Positions 16,291-22,838 of a stretch of 32,597 nucleotides of DNA are shown piece by piece. Location of the stretch: assembly GCF_000733125.1 (NCBI RefSeq), contig NZ_JPHU01000020.1, forward strand, positions 1-32,597, written 5' to 3'. Position numbers and translations under genes: made by a program. The stretch is from Parvularcula oceani (GTDB lineage: Bacteria; Pseudomonadota; Alphaproteobacteria; Caulobacterales; Parvularculaceae). The notes beneath the pieces are model-generated. The model saw nothing but the letters and a program-made list of their open reading frames with translations, did not search any database and had not been told where the DNA came from. Numbering within the stretch: the first letter of the stretch is position 1; each line of letters begins with the position of its first letter.

Positions 16291-17922
16291 CTATCGCTCC
16301 GCGTCCGGCAGGCGGACGACCGAGGGGTCGCGTTCCCCCGTGAGCGCCCAGGAGATGAGCGAGAGCGGGATCACGCCCTCGTCTTCGAGTTCGTCCATGA
16401 AGCGCTTCAGGGAATAGCTCTCGCCGCGCATATGGCGGTAATCCATCAGCAGGCGGTCCATCATGGCGGCGCCGGTGAGATAGCTCGTGCCGTAGCCGGG
16501 CTGACGCAGGTAGAGCTGCTGCTCGAAGCCGAGAAGCGACAGGTCCGGGCTCATCCAGCCGCGGGGCGTCCATTCGACGTGAAAATCGGACGCTTCCTTC
16601 ATCGTGAATTCGTTGGCATGCGCATAGAGAGAGGCGAGGCCCCGCGCCGCCCTCTGGGCCTGCATGATCCAGACGACCTCGCGGGCGCGCGGATTGTCGT
16701 CGTAGAACCCGGCATGGAGCATCATCTCCTCCATGCCCGTCGCAAGGCCTTCCGCCCGGCTGTCGAAGATATTGTAGAGGAGCGGCTCACGCCGGACCGT
16801 CCGCTCATGCGGGTCGTTCTTGATCCGGTCGAGATCGAACCAATGATGGAAATGGGGCCACAGCGCTTCGGGCGCGGAGTGGGTGACGCGGTCGAAGAAG
16901 TGACGCTCTTCTTCGGGGACGAATGAGCCGATGCGTTCGAGGAGGACCGGCTCGTGGCGCGGCGTGACCGTGACGATGTCGGCCTCGTCAAGGAAGCGGA
17001 TATAGGCCCGCGCCGTGTCGGTGGCCCGCTGCCGATAGTCTTCGGGGGTCGCGACCGGATCGAGGGGCGGCAGGTCGCGGTTGCGATGCTCCTCCAGCGC
17101 CAGCGCCGCATGCGCGCGGGCCAGCTCGCGCTTCATCAGCGTGACCTCGTCTTCCCAGCTATAGGGCACGAGGCGCACGTTCCGCAGGTACCAGCTGTAA
17201 TTGTCCTTGCCGATGCCCGAGGGGCCGGATTTTGACCTGCCCTCCTCCGCCAGCCACGCCGCGAAATCATCGGTGGAGGCGACCGCCTCGTCGATGGCGG
17301 CGAGAAGCGTTCCGTGCTCGGGCGGGACCTCCGCTCGCAGGTCTCTGAGATCGCGCGCCTGCTCCTTGAGGGTCTCGGTGCCCGCCAGCCACAGGTCCCG
17401 CGCATCGCCGGTCAGGTTGCGGCGGGCCTGCGCGTTGAGCGGGGCGATCACCGCCAGCTCGCGCTCGAGGCGCGCGGCATCCCCGTCCGAGAGCGGCATC
17501 TCGTACTGCCACAGCTCGACGACGGCGGCATGGGTGGGACCCTCATGGGCGGGCGTATCGCTTTCATAGGTCCAGACGGACTTGTAGAAGGCGGGGTCCC
17601 GCGCCCAGGGCCGCAGGACCTCGAGATTGAACTCGAGGCCGTTCATCTCCGCGCGGAGGATATTCCAGTCCACCAGGTCGGCGCGGCTCCACCCGGTCGT
17701 GTCCAGCGCCTTCAGCCGCTCTTTCATCGCGGGCAGGCCCGCCTGCTTCGCCGCCATCGCTTCGGCGGAGTAATTGGGCACGCCGTCGTCAAATTCCGGC
17801 GCCTCGAAGGCCCTCCAGTCCTCGAAGAGGGCCACGAGTTCCGCAGGGCCGTTTCTTGGTGAAGCCTGGAACCCGCTCATGACGACGACTCCGGTCAGCA
17901 AAAGGAGAATTCTGAATAGCAT
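16291..17922 (-). CDS. DUF885-related secreted protein lacking the metal motif
   Basis: This is a 543-residue protein with an N-terminal signal (MLFRILLLLTGVVVMSG). It follows the DUF885 layout in its C-terminal half: SRAEGLATGMEEMMLHAGFYDD (Glu391) corresponds to SEGWALYAEKL of the neighbouring DUF885 protein. QAQRAARGLASLYAHANEFTMKEA corresponds to the late 'RAxRLVVDxGIHxxxWTxEQA' region. The zinc motif HExxPGH expected about 30 residues earlier is absent; that region reads HFHHWFDLDRIKNDPHERTV. The protein is probably not a standard metal-dependent peptidase. It could bind substrate or use different chemistry. Its gene converges on the broken DUF885 gene with six bases between the stops, and it diverges from the IclR gene. 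Confidence 0.72.
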   Translation of the reverse strand: MLFRILLLLTGVVVMSGFQASPRNGPAELVALFEDWRAFEAPEFDDGVPNYSAEAMAAKQAGLPAMKERLKALDTTGWSRADLVDWNILRAEMNGLEFNLEVLRPWARDPAFYKSVWTYESDTPAHEGPTHAAVVELWQYEMPLSDGDAARLERELAVIAPLNAQARRNLTGDARDLWLAGTETLKEQARDLRDLRAEVPPEHGTLLAAIDEAVASTDDFAAWLAEEGRSKSGPSGIGKDNYSWYLRNVRLVPYSWEDEVTLMKRELARAHAALALEEHRNRDLPPLDPVATPEDYRQRATDTARAYIRFLDEADIVTVTPRHEPVLLERIGSFVPEEERHFFDRVTHSAPEALWPHFHHWFDLDRIKNDPHERTVRREPLLYNIFDSRAEGLATGMEEMMLHAGFYDDNPRAREVVWIMQAQRAARGLASLYAHANEFTMKEASDFHVEWTPRGWMSPDLSLLGFEQQLYLRQPGYGTSYLTGAAMMDRLLMDYRHMRGESYSLKRFMDELEDEGVIPLSLISWALTGERDPSVVRLPDAER

Positions 17923-18176
17923 GCCGTGCTGCCCCCACGATAGCAGGCGCTGCCCATCGGTGACGCGCCGCGAAGGAAGCGTAGGAAACCGGTCGGGGTT
18001 TCACAACGGTCTTGTTCGTGGAGAGAACCAGTGTTCGCAGATCGGCGCGCGGCATTCTGCCCGAGGTTGTGTCATGCCGACGCTTCGCCGCGTTGACGAG
18101 AGCCCGATCGCGCTCCTACCTTACGCGCCCGAGCAGGTATGACTCTCTCCCCAGCCACATTTCCGGAGCGACGAAC
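17923..18176. promoter_or_regulatory. Divergent promoter region of DUF885-related and IclR genes
   Basis: This 254-bp region separates two outward-facing genes. It contains the degenerate palindrome at 18022-18039 described separately. No convincing sigma-70 promoter was found by eye. An open frame begins at 18012 upstream of the IclR start but encodes no IclR-like sequence. Confidence 0.4.
18022..18039. promoter_or_regulatory. Candidate IclR operator (degenerate copy)
   Basis: AGAGAAC-CAGT-GTTCGCA has arms that match at 5 of 7 positions with a 4-base centre. Its right arm is identical to, and its layout the same as, the perfect palindrome at 26176-26193. It lies in the leader of the IclR-family gene, so autoregulation is a natural guess. 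Confidence 0.35.
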
Positions 18177-18965
18177 GTGACGACGCCAGTCAAGCTCGAT
18201 GCCGAGTCGAGGGAATATGTGACATCGTTCGCCCGCGGGCTCGAGGTCATCCGCGCGTTCACCCGTTCGCGGCCGCGCATGACGCTGAGCGAGGTGGCCA
18301 ACGCGACCGGCATGACGCGGGCGACGGCCCGCCGTTTTCTTCTGACCCTGGTGGTCGAGGAATATGTCGCTTTCGACGGCAAGCATTACAGCCTCCAGCC
18401 CAAGGTGCTCCAGCTCGGCTATTCCGCCCTCTCCTCCATGGAGTTGTGGGAGGTCGCGGCGCCGGTGCTGCAATCGCTCGCCGACCGCCTCCAGGAAACC
18501 TGCCTGACCTGCGTCCTTCACGGGGCCAATGTCATCTATACCGCCAAGGCCATGTCCCAGCGGCTCGTGAATATCGGCATCACGGTCGGCAGCAGCGCGC
18601 CGGCGCATTGCGTATCCTCGGGGCGGGTCATGCTCTCCGCCCTGCCCGAAGAGGAACTCGACGCCTATCTCGATGCGCTCGAGATCCAGGTTTTCACGCC
18701 CAACACCACCACCTCGAAGGTGAAGCTGCGCAGCGAGATCGAGAAGGCGCGGGGGCAGGGCTGGGCAATCGTCGATCAGGAGATGGAGCTGGGCCTGCGC
18801 TCGGTCTCCGTGCCGATCCGCGACATTCACGGCGCGGTCGTGGCGGCGCTCAACATCCCCTGCCCCACATCGCGGCTGACCATGGAAGACATCAAGACCA
18901 AGATCGTGGCGGAGATGCTCACCGCCTCGCATGAGATCACGCAGGGCCTGAAGCAGGGCATGTAG
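18177..18965 (+). CDS. IclR-family transcriptional regulator (PcaR/PobR type)
   Basis: This 262-residue regulator has an N-terminal winged helix and a C-terminal effector domain. The opening YVTSFARGLEVIRAF (14-28), MTLSEVANATGMTRATARRFLLTL (35-58), and the box YSLQPKVLQLGYSALSS (71-87) are typical of the PcaR/PcaU/PobR branch, whose members respond to small aromatic or organic acids. The effector domain includes VGSSAPAHCVSSGRVMLSAL and GWAIVDQEMELGLRSVSVPIRD. A GTG start at 18177 was chosen because GGAGCG lies 7 bases upstream and the family sequence begins right after it; ATG 18012 would add 55 unrelated residues. It ends three bases from the convergent FAD oxidase. A role in controlling the neighbouring peptide-use operons is inferred from position. 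Confidence 0.88.
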   Translation: MTTPVKLDAESREYVTSFARGLEVIRAFTRSRPRMTLSEVANATGMTRATARRFLLTLVVEEYVAFDGKHYSLQPKVLQLGYSALSSMELWEVAAPVLQSLADRLQETCLTCVLHGANVIYTAKAMSQRLVNIGITVGSSAPAHCVSSGRVMLSALPEEELDAYLDALEIQVFTPNTTTSKVKLRSEIEKARGQGWAIVDQEMELGLRSVSVPIRDIHGAVVAALNIPCPTSRLTMEDIKTKIVAEMLTASHEITQGLKQGM

Positions 18966-18968
18966 CCC

Positions 18969-20093
18969 TCACCTCGTCCCGATCACCTCTTGCAGGCGGT
19001 CCGCGCTCGCCCCGCGAGCCCAGTCGCATGCAAGCTCCCCTAGGCGCGGCCCGGCGGTCAGGCCGAGCCAAGGCGCGGAGAGCGCGAGCAAGCCAGCCAC
19101 GGGCTCTTCGGCGACCGGCATCCAGCTGTCATTGCCGTTCACCTCATGCGCCCAGGCGCGGGCGACCTCGAGGCTGGCGATCTCGGGAACCAGATCGGCG
19201 GCGAGGTCCCGATTGGCGCGTCCCGCCTCGGCGTCGACCGACACGGAGCCGTCCGCGGCTCTCTTCGCCGCCCAGCCGCCGCCGATGACCACCGATCCGT
19301 CCGCGCGCTGTTTCAGGGTCAGCCTGTCGGACGCGGAATAGATGAGCTGACCGATCAGCGGGCGCGTGGGGGCCGTCTCCTGCAACTGGATCGGGAAGCC
19401 GCCCATCGGAAGGTCGTGACCGAGGGCGCAGAGGCTCGCGCCGGTCGCGTTGATGACGCGGCGGGCCCGCACCTCGCTCTTCGCCGTGCGGACACGGAAG
19501 GCCTTCCCGTCAGGCAAGACCGAGGCGACGGCTTCGCCATAGCGGAATTCCGCCCCGGCGGCGCCGGCCGCCGCGGCGAAGCGGTCCAGAGCCAGCGCGG
19601 GATCGCAATCCGCCTCGCCTGCCGTAAAGGCCGCGCCCCGCAGGCCGGGCCGCAGGCGCGGCGCCCGCTCATAGAGCGTGTCGGCATCCAGAAGCTCGAC
19701 ATCGAGGCCGGCGGCGCGCTCGACCCCTGCCTTCCGCCGCACGACCTGCATCTCTTGGGGTGTCGATGCGACGAGGAGCGCGCCGATGGTCCTGAAGCCG
19801 ACCGGACCGACCAGCGCCTCGGCTGAGCGCCATGCCTCCACGGCGGAGCGGTAGAAGGGAATGAGCGCGGCGAAGCGTTCGGACCAGGCCCGCGGCCTGT
19901 CGCGGAACGGGGCGAAGGGAATCTGGAGGTGAAGGTTGCCGGCGCTGTGCGCGGTGCTCCCGCAGCCAGGAGCGCCCGCTTCCAGCACCACCACGCCGAA
20001 CCCTGCGCGCGCGAGGTGGAAAGCCGCCGAACATCCCGTGATGCCGGCGCCGATTATGGCCAGATCGGCCGTCCCGCTCTCCAACGGATCCAT
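18969..20093 (-). CDS. DAO-type FAD-dependent oxidoreductase (D-amino acid/glycine oxidase-like)
   Basis: This 374-residue flavoprotein of the DAO fold has the dinucleotide-binding motif GAGITG near the N-terminus (LAIIGAGITGCSAAFHLARAGFGVVVLEAG). GSTAHSAGNLH follows, then the mid-region RRVINATGA and the late substrate-side strand GWAAKRAADGSVSVD. The end, GLLALSAPWLGLTAGPRLGELACDW, is the usual closing FAD-contact segment. There is no signal peptide, so it is cytoplasmic or on the inner face of the membrane. Family enzymes oxidise an amine, usually of an amino acid, imino acid or sarcosine-type compound. The start at 20093 gives the Rossmann motif at the normal distance. It is the last gene of the leftward TonB operon, 35 bases after an M24 peptidase, so it may oxidise a cleavage product. 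Confidence 0.83.
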   Translation of the reverse strand: MDPLESGTADLAIIGAGITGCSAAFHLARAGFGVVVLEAGAPGCGSTAHSAGNLHLQIPFAPFRDRPRAWSERFAALIPFYRSAVEAWRSAEALVGPVGFRTIGALLVASTPQEMQVVRRKAGVERAAGLDVELLDADTLYERAPRLRPGLRGAAFTAGEADCDPALALDRFAAAAGAAGAEFRYGEAVASVLPDGKAFRVRTAKSEVRARRVINATGASLCALGHDLPMGGFPIQLQETAPTRPLIGQLIYSASDRLTLKQRADGSVVIGGGWAAKRAADGSVSVDAEAGRANRDLAADLVPEIASLEVARAWAHEVNGNDSWMPVAEEPVAGLLALSAPWLGLTAGPRLGELACDWARGASADRLQEVIGTR

Positions 20094-20128
20094 GCGGAGC
20101 GTCTCTAGCCGTTTTGCCCGTCCCGCTT

Positions 20129-21496
20129 CTACTGGCGGGGAATGAGGAGCAGCTCGCGCTGCCGCCCGTCGAGATAGCGGACGGACTCTCCGTCGAAATA
20201 CGCATCCTCTTCGGTCATGAAGCGCACGGTCTGCCCGTCCCATTCTGGAACCTCGGCCTGCGCATTGAGTTCGATCGACCACGCCGTATTCGGCTGGACG
20301 AGCATCTCGCCGCGGTCTCCGGCCGTCTCCTGATTGTCCCACATCCCGATCCAGGGGCCCGCGCCATGGCCGTGATAGCCCAGCGGGTGGGAGTAGATCG
20401 ACGGCTCTTCGACATCGCGCAGCGCACGCCGTCGAGCGCGCTCGAGAAGCGCGTTTCCGGTGATGCCGGGCTCGAATTCGGCGAGGAGCGCGTCCTGCAC
20501 CGCATTGGCCTGCGCCAGCCCCGCCCGCAGGCCTTCCGGCGCCTCCGTTTCGCCAGGGCGCAGGACATAGGCGTGGTGCTGGGTATCGGTGTTCAGGCCC
20601 AGATAGGTGATGCCGAAATCGACATGGAGAAAATCGCCGGGCTGGATGACCTGGCCCTCGTCCAGATTCATGTTCGCGATGGCGAAGGTGCTCGCCTCGG
20701 GGCGCTGCACGTGGACGCTGGGGTGGAACCAGGTGTCGAGCCCGAGATCGAGGACGCGCTGGCGCAGGTGCCAGCGCAGATCGTTGGTCGTCGTCACGCC
20801 CGGCAGGACATTGGCCGCCGAGAACGTCTCGGCGATGATCGCATGGGCGATGCGGACGATGGACGGATAGGCCGCCATCTCGGCGGGAATGCGGGTCTCG
20901 AGCCAGCCGAGGGCGAGGGCAGGCCTGGCGACGATCCTGTCGGCGCGCTCGCCGAGGGCGTCTTCGAGCACGTCGCGGTCCGCCGCGGTCAGGCCGTCCG
21001 CCAACGGAAAGGTGTCGGACATGTTTACGGCGATGCGCCGCGGGTCCCGCTCGGCCACGACCTCCGCGAGCCGCGCCATCTGGTCGGGCTGCTCTTCGGG
21101 GTCCCAGGCGGACGGGAAGAGGTCCGCCACGGGATAGCGCGCGATGGCGAAGCGCTCGACGCCTTCTTCGGGTCCCCGGTCGTGAAAGACGAGGATGGTC
21201 GTCCGCCGCGCCGACAGCCAGGTCGCCGGCAGCATGGTCTTGAGGACGGGGTCCTCGTTGTACTCGCCGCCGAAGAGAACCCACATGTCGACGCCCTCGC
21301 GCCGCATCAGCGGCCCGACCAGCGTATCGAGCCGCTCCTCGAGCCAAGCATCCGTCACCGCTGCCCGCTCTTCGAGGGGAAGGATGAGCGGCATGACCGG
21401 ATCCATCGCCTCGGGCACCTCCGCCACCTGGGCATGTGCCGGCGAGAGGAGAGCCGAAGCCGCCGCCATGGCGAGGAAGGGTGTGCGAATTCTCAT
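20129..21496 (-). CDS. Secreted M24-family metallopeptidase (Xaa-Pro peptidase-like)
   Basis: This 455-residue protein has a signal peptide ending AHA|Q near residue 22. The pita-bread domain is C-terminal. Candidate metal ligands are the two Asp of HVDFGITYLGLNTD, His in YHGHGAG, Glu in WSIELN and Glu in MTEEDAYF, so a two-metal centre is likely. The N-terminal half has the non-catalytic creatinase/prolidase fold (MRREGVDMWVLFGGEY). It is a clear paralogue of the gene at 30778-32142; both contain GLNTDTQH, PNTAWSIEL and EEDAYFDG. The Shine-Dalgarno is GGGAGA, and the ATG overlaps the upstream M20 stop (ATGA). The probable task is removing residues from imported peptides in the periplasm. Its exact substrate is unknown. 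Confidence 0.87.
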   Translation of the reverse strand: MRIRTPFLAMAAASALLSPAHAQVAEVPEAMDPVMPLILPLEERAAVTDAWLEERLDTLVGPLMRREGVDMWVLFGGEYNEDPVLKTMLPATWLSARRTTILVFHDRGPEEGVERFAIARYPVADLFPSAWDPEEQPDQMARLAEVVAERDPRRIAVNMSDTFPLADGLTAADRDVLEDALGERADRIVARPALALGWLETRIPAEMAAYPSIVRIAHAIIAETFSAANVLPGVTTTNDLRWHLRQRVLDLGLDTWFHPSVHVQRPEASTFAIANMNLDEGQVIQPGDFLHVDFGITYLGLNTDTQHHAYVLRPGETEAPEGLRAGLAQANAVQDALLAEFEPGITGNALLERARRRALRDVEEPSIYSHPLGYHGHGAGPWIGMWDNQETAGDRGEMLVQPNTAWSIELNAQAEVPEWDGQTVRFMTEEDAYFDGESVRYLDGRQRELLLIPRQ

Positions 21497-22767
21497 AGAG
21501 GTTCTCCCGAAGTCGATTGGTCCGGCGGCGGCGAGCCTGCGCCGACGGTCAGGGCGAGCAGCGCCACATGGCGGGCGGTCCGCATCATCGCGTCGAGATC
21601 CGCCCATTCGCCGGGATGTCCCCGCTCCCCGCCGCGCTCGCCGCCGAGGCCGATGGCGAGCGTGCCGTCGGCGATGGCGACGTTGAGGTTCGCCGATCCC
21701 GCATCGCTGAGCTGCGGGTCGATGCCGAGATGATGCCCGATAGCCTGCGACCAGCGGACGAGGCCGCTGTCCAGCGCGCCTTCGATCTGGCCGCCGGGCA
21801 CGATATTCTCCGCTACCATGCGGAAATCGATGCCGGTCTCGGCCGTCACCTCGGCGAGGATGGCCCGGGTCTCCTCCTCCATCGCCTCGATCGTGCCGGC
21901 ATCCAGCGACCGCAGATCGAGCGAGAACCAGCCTTCGGCCGGCTTGTGATTGAAGACGGAGCCGCTTCTCAGGATCGCCACATTGGCGCGGGTCATGCGC
22001 TCGGCGCTCCTGAGGGGGTGGGGCATTGCGAGGATGCGCTCCACCGCCTTCGCGATGCCGAGATTCACGTTCGGAAGGCCGCCCCGCAATGTGTGGCCGG
22101 GGGGTCCCGAGGCCTCGATCCTCCACCAGTGAATGCCGAGCGCGCCGTAGCTGATCGTGCTTCCGTCGCCGAGGATATCGACGAAGGCGACGGCGTCGGA
22201 CTTGTAGCGCTCATAGAGCCGGCGCATCCCGATGAGGCCGGTCTCTTCCTGGGCGACGGCGGCGAAGACGAGGTTGTGCTCGGGCTCGAAGCCGCTCGCT
22301 GCCAGCGCTTCGGCAGCGGTCAGCATGGCGACAGTGGTCGAGCTCGTATTGGTGCCGGGGCCGACGATCCGCTGCCCTTCCCGGCTCGGCGGCCCTCCGC
22401 GCGCGGCCTGATGCGCGGCGACGGTCGTAAGGTCGTCGAGCGTCGAGACGAAAACGAGCGCCCTGCCCGACCGGCCGGGGATGCGGCCGATGACGTTCGG
22501 CGCGTCCGTTACCTCGACTTCGCCGAGGCCGATTCCCTCCATCAGCGCCGCCACGGCTTCGGCCCGCGCAAATTCGTCGCCGGAGGGCGAGGGAATGCCG
22601 CCGATCGCGATCAGGCGGTCGGCGGCGCGGGCCTCGGCCTCTTCGAGAGCCTTTTCGACCGAGATGAACGGCTCGGTCTCGAACCGCGCGGTCTGCGCGC
22701 CCGCCGCCGATCCGAAAAAGAGCATGCCCGCCGCACCGGCGGACAGGATGGAACGCAATGCTAGCAT
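21493..22767 (-). CDS. Secreted M20-family peptidase-like protein with altered metal ligands
   Basis: This 424-residue protein has a signal peptide (MLALRSILSAGAAGMLFFGSAAGAQ). M20 landmarks are present, with changes. The usual HxD strand reads STLDD (His replaced by Thr109, Asp111 kept). The bridging-Asp loop reads GPGTNTSST (Asp absent at 140-141). The catalytic Glu pair (AQEETG, 174-175), Asp197 and His384 remain. Two ligands of the dizinc site seem lost, so it may be inactive, bind one metal, or act as a binding protein. GGAGG lies 9 bases before the chosen ATG; a longer frame upstream runs back through the intergenic hairpin. It follows the TonB receptor after 71 bases and overlaps the next gene by 4. 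Confidence 0.8.
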   Translation of the reverse strand: MLALRSILSAGAAGMLFFGSAAGAQTARFETEPFISVEKALEEAEARAADRLIAIGGIPSPSGDEFARAEAVAALMEGIGLGEVEVTDAPNVIGRIPGRSGRALVFVSTLDDLTTVAAHQAARGGPPSREGQRIVGPGTNTSSTTVAMLTAAEALAASGFEPEHNLVFAAVAQEETGLIGMRRLYERYKSDAVAFVDILGDGSTISYGALGIHWWRIEASGPPGHTLRGGLPNVNLGIAKAVERILAMPHPLRSAERMTRANVAILRSGSVFNHKPAEGWFSLDLRSLDAGTIEAMEEETRAILAEVTAETGIDFRMVAENIVPGGQIEGALDSGLVRWSQAIGHHLGIDPQLSDAGSANLNVAIADGTLAIGLGGERGGERGHPGEWADLDAMMRTARHVALLALTVGAGSPPPDQSTSGEPL

Positions 22768-22794
22768 GAATGCGCCTCCGGCAGCGCGTGCGGG

Positions 22795-22832
22795 CGTCCT
22801 TCCCTCCAGGCCAAGGCTCGGAGGGAAGGACG
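22795..22832 (-). terminator. Perfect 13-bp stem-loop between TonB receptor and M20 genes
   Basis: CGTCCTTCCCTCC (22795-22807) and GGAGGGAAGGACG (22820-22832) are exact complements around a 12-base loop. The stem begins six bases after the receptor stop, in the leftward direction, and ends 15 bases before the M20 Shine-Dalgarno. No T-run follows, so it is more likely a partial terminator or an mRNA-stabilising 3' end that lowers expression of the three downstream genes. Confidence 0.65.
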
Positions 22833-22838
22833 GTCCCG

